From Copromyces sp. CBS 386.78 (lineage: Eukaryota > Ascomycota > Sordariomycetes > Sordariales > Sordariaceae), in the NCBI GenBank assembly GCA_030685235.1, contig MU839090.1:248001-312000 (forward strand): 64,000 nt of DNA, read 5' to 3'. Positions 1-11,942 of this stretch are shown here, one piece after another (position 1 is the first letter of the stretch; every line of letters starts with the position of its first letter). The notes below the pieces were generated by a model. It ran no database searches and was not told the DNA's origin. It worked only from the letters and a program-made list of their open reading frames with translations. A program made the position numbers and the translations under genes.

Positions 1-91
1 CCGAGCTAGGCAGCATCGGCCAGAAGCAACGATCCGCGTGACGCCTGGTGCAAGTGCTGAACTGACGGCAGCTTGTTGGGATCCCGTGTAG

Positions 92-2186
92 GTCCGTGGA
101 AAGAAGAACATTGTGATTGAGAAGAGACTGGCTGGTCCACTTAATGCCTTTGTCGGAGCGTCAACCTTGCGTGACTATGGCGCCGATAACTTCTTCTTCC
201 TCGAAAACAACAACGCCGATTCGAGCCAGCGCAATGTGGTCTTCATTGCCCGGGGCGAGTCGGCCCATCATGCTCACACGATAGCAGGTACGAATACCAA
301 CCACGACATCGCGGACGAGAGAACCCGCCCGCGGACCTTTGAAGGTGCTGACAGCTAGCCAGATCAAATAAAACGTCTACAGCACGAGAGCCAGTCTCCC
401 CACGAGTTCCATGTCTTCTGGGTACCCCGCCGAACGCTGGTTTCAGATAAGGTGCTGGAGGAGGCCGGCGTCTTGGGTGATACCAACGTCGCCGAGCTAC
501 CCCTCTACTTCTTCCCGCTTGACACCGATGTCTTGTCCCTCGAACTAGACGACTCCTTCAGAGACCTGTACCTCGCGAAGGATCCCACACCCGTCTTTCT
601 GCTTTCAAAGGCCTTGATGGGCATCCAACAAAAGCATGGCCTCTTTCCCAGGATCGTTGGCAAGGGCGAAAACGCCAAGAGAGTTGCTGAATTATTGTCT
701 CGCATGCGACAGGAACTTCTCGCTGGCGAAGAAGCAGCTGAAGGGGACAAGATCGGCCTATCACCCAGCACCACGAACGAAAGTGTTATCATCATTGACC
801 GTGAAGTCGACTTTGTCACGCCCCTACTGACACAACTGACCTACGAGGGCTTGATCGACGAGGTATTCGGCGTACAGAATAACCAGGCCGACGTCGACTC
901 GACGATCATTGGCGCACAACCGGAACCACAAGGCTCAACCACTGCCGCCGCTGCCGTCGTGAACAACGGGCCTTCGCGAAAGCGCAAAGTCCAACTTGAT
1001 TCGTCCGACAAGCTGTTCGAGCAACTGCGCGACGCCAATTTTGCCATTGTGGGGAGCCTTTTGAATAAGATTGCTCGTCGTTTGAAGAGTGACTATGAGA
1101 GTAGACACAGCTCCAAAACGACAGCCGAACTCAAAGAGTTTGTCTCGAAGCTACCGGGATACCAGGCAGAACAAAAGAGCCTCAAGATTCATACGGGCCT
1201 GGCGGAGGAGATTATGAAGTACACTCGCACAGAGCACTTCAGCAAAATGCTGGAGGTTCAGCAGAATCTCGCGGCTGGAGCAGATCCATCTTCCCAGTTT
1301 GACGCGATTGAAGAACTAATAGCACGCGACGTCCCACTGCCACAAGTATTGCGATTACTTTGCGTATACTCGTGTATCTCGGGTGGAATCAAGACGAAGG
1401 AGTTCGACCACTTCCGGCGCCTTATACTGCAAGGATATGGCTACCAACACATACTCACGCTCCATAACCTAGAGAAGCTTCAGATGTTCCTGTCGAGGTC
1501 ATCCCCTCTGGCATCGATGATCCCCATGACCGGGTCCGTCGGTGCGACGGGAACGAAGACTAACTATACATACTTACGGAAGCAACTGCGGCTCATTGTC
1601 GACGAGGTCAACGAACAGGATCCCAACGATATCGCCTACGTCTACAGCGGCTACGCTCCTCTTTCGATACGCCTCGTCCAGTGCATCCTTCAGAAGCAAT
1701 ATTTGCTCTCCATCACAAAAGGAGCAGCTGCCACTAACACAGCCGGACCAGCTGCAGGAGGCGCGCAAGGATGGCGTGGGTTCGACGACGCTGTCAAGCA
1801 TGCCCGTGGTCCGACATTTGACGAGGTGCAAAAGGGCGAGGATAAGGCTGTTAAGGCTCGAGCGCTGTTGTCGGGCAACGACGGCCAGAAGACGGTGTTT
1901 GTCGTGTTTGTTGGCGGTATCAGCTTCAGTGAGATCGCGGCTCTTCGGTTCATTGCAAAGAAAGAAGAAGGTATGTCGCTATCCTATGTCCTCACGCGCA
2001 CTGCTCAAGCTGGCCGCAGAAGCACACGAAGCGAATCGGTTACTAACTGGGTGTCACGAATCATTAGGTCGGAGAAAGATTGTCATCTGCACGACGTCCA
2101 TTATTAGCGGAAACAAGATGATGGAGGCCGCGATCGAGAATGGTACATTTGGAACCGAGAGCGTGCAACAGGAGACGGAGAGTTGA
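92..2186 (+). CDS. vps33: Vps33-like Sec1/Munc18 vacuolar sorting protein (5' partial)
   Basis: Sec1/Munc18-family protein of the class C HOPS/CORVET tethering complexes, which chaperones SNARE assembly at vacuole and endosome membranes. The window starts inside an intron. The first visible exon begins after an AG at 90-91 and reads V-R-G-K-K-N. Exons are 92-287, 363-1970 and 2068-2186. Introns 288-362 and 1971-2067 have GT-AG ends, and the second has a TACTAAC branch site. The visible protein is 640 residues. Segments that fit the Vps33 family include FFLENNNADSSQRNVVFIARGES, an EEAGVLGDTNVAELPLYFFPL-type stretch, SVIIIDREVDF and the C-terminal RRKIVICTTSIISG. The stop is at 2184-2186. The residues missing are those encoded upstream of the window, probably a short N-terminus of a few dozen residues. 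Assignment is from recalled family similarity; no break or frameshift is seen. Confidence 0.93.
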
Positions 2187-3364
2187 TATTGCTTGATTGA
2201 TAGACGAAGGGTTGATTGATGTTCGATTGCGATCGGGGGAATATCCACAACAGATGAATACAGAAGCATATCATGACCACGGTTGAATCCAGATTGTGCT
2301 CATGATACGTAGAAGGAGTGAAAGGTACCAAGTTGATGTTTGCTGCGAACCTGAAGGCAGACTGGCGTGGAAGAGAGAACCCGAGTCTTTTCCCATTCAC
2401 ATGGATTATCCTCCTCCCTCTGCGCCTCACGTGATTGGACCACGGACCTCAATTACTCGTAATAACGCGCAATAGCTGGAAAGAAAGCATTTGCATCAAT
2501 CAACTAAAACGAGCAGCGTCAATTTCTTGTAATTGAAATATTGAGCATGCGCTGAACGTTACCGGCTTCCGCATTTTTCAGGGCGCTGTTGTTACCAGTG
2601 GGAGTGGGTTCCGTTCTCGCGCAGCAGATCCGTCAGCGCAACTGTATCAGCAGACTGGAGACAACGGCAGCCAGACAACCACCTCGAAGACTGAAGCAAC
2701 AACAACAGCCAAGTCAAGAGATATTAGGTTTGTTAGGTTTGTTTTAAGTTAGTCAACCCACAACGACTGACAAACTGAGGAATATCGATGCACCACCTGC
2801 CAAAGACGTCGTAGTCAACACCGCAAGATATTCCATTTCACCTCAACAACTCGGCGCCATTTCAAACCGAGACGGCGACGTACCAATCGTACGACGTCTA
2901 TGAGACGAAACTTCAACATTGCTCCATGGGCTGCGATATGATATTTCGAGGTACATACGCCATCTTCGATGTCCACTTCCTTCACCCATATAAACACAAC
3001 GCCACACATAGTCCAACCATATCCACTTTCCTCCATACCATCTACACATCCCTCACTGTACAGGGTCCTCAGGCCTTTCTTCAATGTTCAACTGGGCTAA
3101 CCAAAAGATTCAGAAGCCGGAGCATTCCTTGTATCATAGCGATAGGCAGCTCAGTCGAATGGCCGATCTTCAAACCATCATCATCATCACCACCCTAAAC
3201 GGCTCGATCTTAACCTTCGCCTTCCGTTGAATCCGGAGTGTCCTGTGTATATATGGAAGGAGGTCCACTTCAACGTGAGCGAAGACGACGGTGCCGACCC
3301 ATCACCCCCCATACTCCAGCCCAGCGGTTTTTTCCAGTCATCCAACTGCTGTTCTCTTGAAGAA
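2187..3364. other. Intergenic region and leader of the LSD1-like gene
   Basis: No conserved gene is visible. It should hold the vps33 3' UTR and the promoter and leader of the downstream oxidase. Two items matter for the oxidase start. A short ORF at 3084-3230 (48 codons, beginning M-F-N-W-A-N-Q) ends before the oxidase frame. A good intron candidate lies at 3275-3337 (GTGAGC to TTTTTTCCAG, 63 nt). The oxidase reading frame is open upstream to about 3140 but has no ATG before 3365. Confidence 0.6.
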
Positions 3365-6300
3365 ATGGGCAACAGTTCGCGGCCTCGTCTAGGGCAGACT
3401 AGTAGTAGCAGTTTCGCGAGGGGTTCGACAAAAGACGTCAAGGAATCAAGCTCATCCCGCCAAAACCGATCCAAGCCCTCCAACTCCGGCAGGCATCCGC
3501 CTATGAAGAGAGCAAGGACGCCTGTGGGCGGCCACTCGGCAGATACCAGCTCGTCGACGAGTTCAGAAGATATCGCACCGGAAATTGTGGTCTGGACGGG
3601 GGACATGGATACGATGGACTCGGAGGAGTCTTCCTCCTCAGAAAGCCCGCTGGCGACAGACGAGTATGTTGTCATCTTTGTTTCTTCCTCATCAAGACCT
3701 TTGCACCCCTATATTGACCCACCGCTTGTCATAAAGTATTGTATGCCCCTCATTGCTGACCTCCATGCAGCTCTTCACAGTTACTATCACTATCGCAAGC
3801 CCCAGAGGAGCCAAGTGTCGAAAATGAAGACGCCTCGAGCCAGTTTTCATCGCCCTTATCGCCCTTATCGGAGCTTCCAGAATCGTCGCCGCTTATATCA
3901 CCTCAAGATGATAACGCGGTGGAGCAGGAAAACCCGATCACACAGTCCGCAACTAGCCTTTCGGACCAACAGTCGAATCCGTCATCCCATGCGCCATCGG
4001 TGACAAGCAAGGCTACGACGCCTGTGGATGCGGATGGACCGAAGGAACTTTCAACAAGAGAAGAGTCATCTGAGCCACTTCCTCCTTTACTGGTATCTCC
4101 CTCTCCGGAGTCGCATGCGGAAGAGCAGCAAACGAAAGCCGATGCGGAGGAACATCCTCGACCGGATGAACAACAACAAACTGAGGTACAAATACAGCCA
4201 TTAGATCAATCAGAACCAGAAGTCGTCCATATTTCGCCTCTACCAACGATGGACGAGCCTCCTTCCGCAGCACCTGAAATTGCAGGTCCACCTCATGAAC
4301 CAAAGCCACCGGTCCTCGAGCGGAAGATCAAGGAAGAATCGCCTAAGGAGCTAGTCCTGGAATCAGTAAGGCAAGCCTCAACGCCTCAAGAAACCGAAAC
4401 CTTGGATGTATCAATGGAAGAAGCTCCAGCTACGGATGCGGTCGTACAAGAAACCCCAGCGCAAGATGTCTCGATGCTGGAGGCGCCGCCTCAAGAAACA
4501 CCGGACCAAGAAGCACCACCGCAGGATATAGTCATGGAAGAACCTCCGGCTCACGAATCTTCGATTCAAGAACGTCCGGCAGAAGAGCCTCCCGCTCAAG
4601 GCACGTCGACGCCAGATGCCCCAGCACAAAAAACACTAGCACAAGAAGCTTCAGTTCAGGCAACGCCAGTACACGAAGTGCCAGCCCAGCCAACACCAAC
4701 GCAAGGATCCTTGCCTCCAAATACAGCCAGAAATACGGTGCCGACGGAGCCCTCCAGGCGGCGGTACAATGTCCGTCCCAAAGTCGCCATACCTCCCGAT
4801 CTTCCACTACAGGAATATGCCATGCAATGCATTTCTGCCGCGGAGGCATCGAGACTCAACCCATATGCTTTGCACCAGGAGGAGTATCTCATGCTCAGGG
4901 ATCACATCAGCCATGGCCAAGTAACAACATATTTGAATATCAGGAATGGTATTCTCAGGCTATGGGTAAGGAATCCTCAAATAGCTGTTACTCGGGAAGA
5001 AGCCGTTGGGTGCGCCAAAGATACCCGTTGGTTTGACGCCGCTAGTCTTTGTTTCGACTGGCTTGTCCGTCGCGGATACATCAACTTTGGATGCGTAGGT
5101 TATCGCCATTCGAAGAAACATGCTTCCAAAGACCCATCGGCTACAACCTTCAAGCAGAGAACAGTCGCTGTTCTGGGAGCAGGTATGGCTGGACTGGGCT
5201 GCGCGAGACAGCTCGAGGGACTCTTTGCGCAATATGCAAAAAAGTTCCGAGACATGGGTGAAGAGCCTCCCCGAGTAATTGTAATCGAAGGTCGGAACCG
5301 AATAGGTGGCAGGGTTTACTCTCGCCCCTTTGCAACTAAGCCTGCTCGAATTCCTGAAAATTTCCAAGGGAAGCGATTCACCGCAGAAATGGGAGGCATG
5401 ATTATCACGGGATTTGAACGCGGTAATCCCATCAACATTCTTCTCCGGGCACAGCTCGGAATTCCATACAGGCCGTTGCGCCCAGACACAACTCTGTACG
5501 ACTCGAACGGCAAGCCCGTAGATTTACACCGAGATCAGCTGGTCGAGAATCTTTACAATGACTGCCTCGACCGGGTCAGCGAATATAAGTTTAAGCAGCC
5601 CACCTCGAAGCTGATTGAGGGTAACAGGGAGCTGATTGACGAGGGCAAGGATAGCTCCGCAGAAGCCTACAAGACCATAAGGCAGGTAGAGGAGTCCACT
5701 GCCGCCCAGCCACATGCGCCGCCTGTGTCAGAGCAGAGCATAGCACCACAGGTGAATCTTGTTCCGATATCATCGGACCGTGCTACAGGCCGCGTCCACA
5801 CCGAGCCTGGCACGCCAGGTGCCCTCAAGGCAGCATACAAGGCGAAGCTCTTGGGATGGGCCTTGAAGCAGGGCGTCTCAGAAGATGCCGATCTCGACCT
5901 CGAGACACCTGCCAAAGAACCGGGTGCCAACCTCGGGAGCGTCGTTGACAACATGATTGCCCAGTACAGAGATATTGTGGACTTGACCGCACAAGACTAC
6001 AGGCTCTTGAACTGGCACGTCGCCAACCTGGAGTATAGCAATGCTATCAACTATAATAAGCTGAGTCTCCAGGGCTGGGATATTGATGCCGGTAACGAAT
6101 GGGAAGGGAGCCATACCATGGTCATTGGTGGCTATCAAAGCCTACCAAAAGGTCTCATGCTGCTGCCTACGCCGCTCGACGTTCGACGAAGGTCGCCCGT
6201 CAACAAAATAACATATACTACGGAAAGCACAGCAGGGCCAGCTGTGATCGACTGCGAGGATGGGTTCAGGGTGGAAGCCGACTTCGTTGTCAACACGATA

Positions 6301-7662
6301 CCTCTGGGCGTGCTCAAGCATGGTAATATCAAGTTTGAGCCACCGCTGCCGGAGTGGAAGTCTAGTGCCATCGAACGCCTCGGCTTTGGTGCTCTCAACA
6401 AGGTCATCCTCGTATACAAAGAGGCCTTCTGGGATGAAGATCGCGACATTTTTGGTGTCTTGAGAAACCCACCCAACCGGCACAGTTTGGACCAGAAGGA
6501 CTACGCCTCCCAGAGGGGTCGTTTCTTCCAGTGGTTCAACGTGACGCAAACCAGCGGGTTACCAGTCCTGCTAGCTCTCATGGCTGGCGACGCTGGCTAC
6601 GACACTGAGCAAACCTGCAACGACGATCTCGTCAAAGAAGCCACCGACGTCCTGCGCCGCGTCTACGGGTCAAAGGTTCAACAGCCGATCGAGGCCATCG
6701 TAACCAGATGGGCATCCGACAAGTTTGCGCGAGGAAGCTACTCCTCCGCGGGCCCGGAGATGAAGGCAGATGACTATGACACCATGGCCAAGCCCATTGG
6801 CAACCTCTTCTTCGCGGGCGAGCACACATGCGGCACCCACCCCGCCACCGTCCATGGCGCTTACCTCTCCGGTCTCCGTGCCGCCTCCGAGGTTCTCGAA
6901 GCGATGCTCGGCCCTACCGAGATCCCCACGCCCCTCATCATCCCCAAAGAATCTTCCTCGTCACTCAAGCGCAAAGCCGCAGCCCTATCTTCATCCGAAA
7001 CCACCACCACCGTCACCGCCACTACAAACAGCTACGGCACCATGTCCTCCACCCGCAACCCCGAACAAGCCCGCCTCGAAGCCTACGACATCGCCCTCTG
7101 GGACTCCATCGTCTCGCAAATCGGCCAACGGCCGCTCAAGCCTTCCAAGCCGGTAGTATCAGGATACATCTTCTTCAGCAAAGCGCACTACGACGACGCG
7201 CGCAAGCGGTGCGAAGCCGGTCGCAGACCGGGTAAAGGGAAAGCATCAGGTAACGAAGTTAGGATGATGAGCGCCAAGATGTGGAAAGATGCTACCCCGG
7301 AAGAGAAAAAACCGTTTGAGGAAATGGCGGAGGAATCCAAGAGGGTGCATGCGATTGCGATGAAGGAGTGGAATGAGAAGGCTGGTGAATGGGATCGGAA
7401 GGCGACGGAGCTGAAGGGGGTTTATGAGAGGGGCAATCCGTATGTGCCGTTGAATGCGTTGGGTCACAGTCAGGTTATTAAGAGTGAGGAGGGGGTTGGT
7501 GGAAGTCCTGCTGGTGCTGTTGCTAGTGTTGCGAGTAGGAGTAGGAGTGGCAGTGGGAGTGCCATTAGGAGAAACGGGAGGAGGGCCAGGTGGGCGGGTG
7601 AGAAGGTGGGGAGTTATGCGGAGGATGAGGGGAGTGATGTTGATGTTGAGATGACTGGGTGA
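3365..7662 (+). CDS. LSD1-type lysine-specific histone demethylase with SWIRM, amine oxidase and HMG-box domains
   Basis: Flavin-dependent nuclear amine oxidase predicted to demethylate histone lysine. Exons 3365-3663 and 3771-7662 (intron 3664-3770) give 1,396 residues from the first in-frame ATG. Order: Ser-rich N-terminus; Pro/Gln/Glu-rich low-complexity region about residues 150-420; SWIRM domain about 430-540; FAD-binding dinucleotide motif VAVLGAGMAGLG near 564; amine oxidase domain interrupted by a variable insert about 720-800; GFGALNKV near 970-978, whose Lys matches the lysine conserved in LSD1; C-terminal FAD signature NLFFAGEHTCGTHPATVHGA; HMG-box-like region about 1225-1320; Gly/Ser/Arg-rich tail. 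The SWIRM + oxidase + HMG architecture matches fungal LSD1 homologues (Aof2/Lsd1/2 type) rather than animal LSD1, which lacks the HMG box. The N-terminus is uncertain: upstream exons may add residues. Confidence 0.9.
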
Positions 7663-8767
7663 GTTTGAGTGAGTAAGGAAGCAAAAGGACTTTGGGACTG
7701 GAAAATGGGGTTCGAAAAAGAAGGAATAGGCAAGGCAGAAAGACCGGTTACATGTCTTATCAGGCGTTTGGCAAGGCATGACAGAAGGAGGTGTTGGTGA
7801 CAAACTTGTATTAAGTCTAGGTGACGGAGGAAAACAGCAAATACGTTTTTATCATGGCTTTAATCCCCCTTTTACGTTGCCCGCTCACACAGCGTAGGTC
7901 TTTGTTCCATTCTTTATCATTGTTGTGATGGCCAGGATGCAAACGTCGTCTATCTACGCCAGGGGGGAAGCAGGTATAAAACGTCTCAGCCAATCGAGCA
8001 TCCAATCCCAGCTATTGATCACCGGAGTATTGTGAACTTTCATCCTATCTTCCATTCTTTTCAACCATTTTCGACGCATTATGTACCTGCGAACAAGCGG
8101 CGGCGGCGCACATGGAGGTGGGCTGGTGAGATGGGATGAATTTGGAAACACGAGTCAACTTGTTCGAACTCACCGAGACTGGGACAGGTCCGGATGGAAG
8201 TTGCCTGCGGCGTAGCCAGGTTGCTTACTGAGAAACTTACCAACAAATAAACATCGGACAAGGTTGTCAATCATGTGTAAGCGCTGGTCTGGATGGTGAT
8301 TTGTTGGGCGGACGGGGAGGACTGCCCTGGCTGGATCAGAGGCTCACTCGACCCAACGAACGGGAACATGAGATGACACAAAGGAGACTGAGATACCATG
8401 GCTTACTAAACCGGAGAGCAGACATGTGTATGAAAGAAGTCGTACATTTTATGGGCTGAAGGCGTTGGTACAGTAATGAGAAAGCTAGCAAGCTCATCGA
8501 TTGGTGCGAAGCAAGACATTGGCACGCAACTTTTTGGACTGGGACCAGACATCATACCACACCACATACACGCATAGACTTTCGACCTCGGCTTTCACTT
8601 GTTTGTGAGGTGTGGTATAGTTGATAAATGGATGGAAGATAGGCGAGAGAGCAGATAGGGATGGATTTCGGCTCTGGTCCTTTCTCTGTTCAGGTCTCCT
8701 CTCCTCTCCTTTTCTCTCAACAACACATCTTCGTCTGCTATTAATAAACTGCGGTTGATGTAGCTGT
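7663..8767. other. Convergent 3' regions of the LSD1-like and ATP synthase gamma genes
   Basis: Tail-to-tail intergenic interval with no ORF of recognisable coding character on either strand. It should contain both 3' UTRs. No tRNA, repeat or transposon was recognised. Confidence 0.6.
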
Positions 8768-10209
8768 TTACATATCGGCCGAAGCGGTGGCACCAGTGAT
8801 AATTTCGACCAACTCGCCGGTAATGACGGCCTGGCGGGTACGGTTGAAGAGAATCTGGTACTTGCTGATCATCTCGCCGGCGTTCTTGGAAGCATTCTGC
8901 ATAGGGGGTAAGAGGATTCACGTCAGCAGTCTGTCCGTCGTCGTCGTCGTCGACTTCAAAGAGGTAGCATGGGACGGGAGAAGAACTCACGTCCATGGCG
9001 TTGCGACGGGCAGAGATCTCGCAGGCGTGACCCTCGCAGAGAGCCCAGTAGAGGGAATTGGCGAGGGCATACTCGCGGAGGTTGGGGAGGACCTCCTCAT
9101 CAACCTCAAAAGCGGAGAAGTTGGCTAGATATTTTCATGTTAGCTAGCTACACCTCGACGAGCATCACGATGGCCGACATGACGTACGGGAAGCGAGGAT
9201 GGCCTCCTCGGAAAATGCCTCAATGATGGTGGGCTCGTGGGAGGTAGCGTTGATGAACTTGTTGTAGAGAATCTCAACGGAAGCGTAGTCGCCCTTGAGC
9301 TGGGTGATCTGATCGGCGATGGCAGCAGCCTCGGCGAAGGTGGGGATGTCCTTGCCAACACCGGAGAAGTTGAGGACGATGTCCTTGCTGTTGGTACGGG
9401 AGAGCTGGGCCTTGGCCTTCTCGCCGATGATGACGATGTCGAACTCGGGCTCAGTGGCGGCGCGGCGACGGATGAAGCGCGCAAGACCGGAGTGGACACC
9501 ACCGCAGAGACCCTTGTCGGAGGAGCAGACGATGACGAGCTTCTTCTTGCCCTCAGCCTCGAGAGGCTTGGTCTCGGCGGAGGTGAAGACCTCGTTGCTG
9601 GTGGCACCGTAGCCGCGGGACTCGGTCATGGCACGCTGGGCGCGGTTGAGCTTGGTCGAGGCAACAATCTTCATGGTGTTGGTGATCTTCTCGATGTTGC
9701 GAATCGACTTGAGGCGGGTCTCGATTTCACGGAGAGTCGCGAAGGTGGCCGCGCCGGGAGCAGCCGCTCTGTTGTCATGACCTTTAATCAGTCTGCATGT
9801 TCTGTCTCAAGCTTCCTTCGATGTGTCGGGGCTATCGTGTGTCCGTCCTCGTTCTCGTGTATGTGTGTCGATGTCCTCTTTTCTCTCTCTCCCCACACCC
9901 AACCCGTTCCCTGGTTGCTTGCTTCTGCCCCTCCATATATCGGACGTCATGTATCGGAGACCCGGTGGCGCATCGCATTCTTTTCGGAGTCGCACAGAGA
10001 GCTGAGGGCTAGACAGAGACACGGAGGAGCTGTAGTCGGTGTGGTGTACGGTGGTTGACGAACAGACGGAGGCGAGACGACGAGATGTTGGACGGAGACG
10101 GAGCACTCTAAGGAAGAAGGACATGTATTTTTTTTTCTTGGGAGAGCACCTACCGGGACGAGACGGCGGCTCCAGCTCTCAGGGCCGGGCGGGCAGCTCT
10201 GGACAGCAT
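8768..10209 (-). CDS. atp3: Mitochondrial F1Fo ATP synthase subunit gamma
   Basis: Central rotor-stalk subunit of the F1 sector of mitochondrial ATP synthase. Four exons on the minus strand: 10209-10154, 9768-9188, 9124-8991 and 8896-8768, giving 299 residues, a normal family length. The tiny first exon (56 nt) encodes most of an Arg/Ala-rich mitochondrial presequence ([18 protein letters not shown]). It is followed by an unusually long 385-nt first intron (9769-10153). Hallmarks are [20 protein letters not shown] with nearby [11 protein letters not shown], the SSDKGLCGG motif, and the C-terminal helix around [26 protein letters not shown]. All introns have GT-AG ends. It is divergently arranged with the topoisomerase I gene and convergent with the LSD1-like gene. 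Confidence 0.96.
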
Positions 10210-11942
10210 TTTGAGATGGATAATTTGACGAGGGAGAGACCTGCTGGAGAGGAGTGGCCCGGGGTTGACCACTTGATATTCAGGCGGCAATTGATCGTGG
10301 GGGAGTGATCAATGGGAATAGGACGCAATTGGCGTGAGAGGTTTGCTGAGGTCGGTTCCACACTTTCCGCTTCCTCTGCTCACTTTCCGGCCGTGCTTTC
10401 TTCGTGAGGTGTGGCTCGCCGTAGTGCCGCTGTCCGTCGGGCGCCTTCGCCTTTTTCCCGGCTCGAGCCTGGCAATGGCTGAGGACTGCTTCCCGGCCAT
10501 TGGCTTGGTTATTGGCCGCCTGCCAGCTGTGCAGTGTTCGCCAGCACTTTTCCGTGACGGTCACAAATACGTCTGTTCGGCCAGCTTGCTGCCAAGCTCT
10601 GCCATGCCTGCCAGCCGTGCCAGCCGTCAGAGCTTCCATGAGGGTGGGGCACCCGGTCTGGCCCGCGCCTGCGATCCTGCACCGCTGCAGAGGGCGGCAC
10701 TCAACATCTGTGGTACATCTCACTCCGGCGGCTTTTCAATCGTGTAAACTAAAATGAGACGTCCTGAAAACCGAAAAGTTCCTTCTGTTTGCCATCCACC
10801 CTACTGAAACCTGCCTGGCATATGGGTGTGAATTTGGTGCTCACTGGAACGAGGAAGAGCCTTGCAAACGCCTGTATCAAAAGCGTCAAGTCTCACCTCA
10901 GTATCCTAAACAGTAAACACCCTCAGTCACCCAGAGAGTTTTAAGGCAAGCAAGCACAAGCGTTGATGGATATCAGACGACACGGTGTTTTTCTGTTTGG
11001 ATGAATGAGGTTGTTGTTACCTCCAGCTCTGTGGTGCAATCGAAGTTGCCTGTGAGGCTGGGTGATCACGATCGCGCTGGTGTTGCTATTTGTTAGAGCA
11101 TCTTGCCACACCACATACCCGTGGCACGGGTAGGTACTAAAGACTTCCATTCCATATAACACTCTCAACACTTGACGGGCGCCCACCACGCTAGAGACGG
11201 GACTCACAGACTCTCAAAAGGTACCGAGAGCGGGGACGCGCTAAAAGGTCTCAAACTGAAGTCAACCACCTCAGGGATTTTTTACAGGCTGAGGTGCCCC
11301 GACCCACGGCAGGGAGACTTAACCTTGGCTGGAGTCCCAACTGGAGACTCGGTTCTCAGGTCGCTCTCACCCCGATCGCCCACAGCACCCACACTTCCAC
11401 AGCCTGGCGGTCCTGGCAACGAAGAGTTGCAAGGTGGAGCCCCAGGATTTATCTTTAACAGCCTCCCGATTGCCCTTGCTCTCCCCGACTTCGTTCATGC
11501 TGCCATCCGCCTTCGCTTTTTTTCCCTTCACTTCTTCTCCCTCACCTTGCGCCATTCTGGTTCTCTCCACCCTCCAGGCTCTCCACATCCTCTCTTTTTC
11601 CTCACACTCGTTCCATTGACCGACCATCTCGATAACTCGCGCAACCACCTTGACAAGTCTCCGAGACCCTCGCTTTCCAGTCTTGGTCACCAGGTGACTT
11701 GCAACACGAGTCTATCCACGGCAAAAAAAAGGTGTAGGCGGTCACCTCTTAGGGCGAATTCTTTCTCTCGACGTCTTCCCCCCTAGCGACCACCCACGAC
11801 CTTTCCAATTCGGTTGCCCTGTAGGCATCTTGCTAGCAACCTTCGCCACTGTTGAGCGACCGCTACGTCTCTGGTCGGCTTTTGCGCCCTTACACACTCA
11901 CACGTAGTGCCGTCGCCGACACCGCAACACGCTTCAGCAACC
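10210..11942. other. Divergent promoter region between the ATP synthase gamma and topoisomerase I genes
   Basis: A 1.7-kb head-to-head intergenic region. Open frames within it have no recognisable product. The 700 bases before the topoisomerase ATG are rich in C/T tracts (for example around 11515-11600), typical of a fungal transcription start region and a long leader. Short upstream ATG-initiated frames occur there (one ends at 11619), but transcript boundaries cannot be seen. Confidence 0.55.

Noticed and set aside
9237..10058. 273-codon plus-strand open frame
   Set aside because: Antisense to the ATP synthase gamma gene, running into its first intron.
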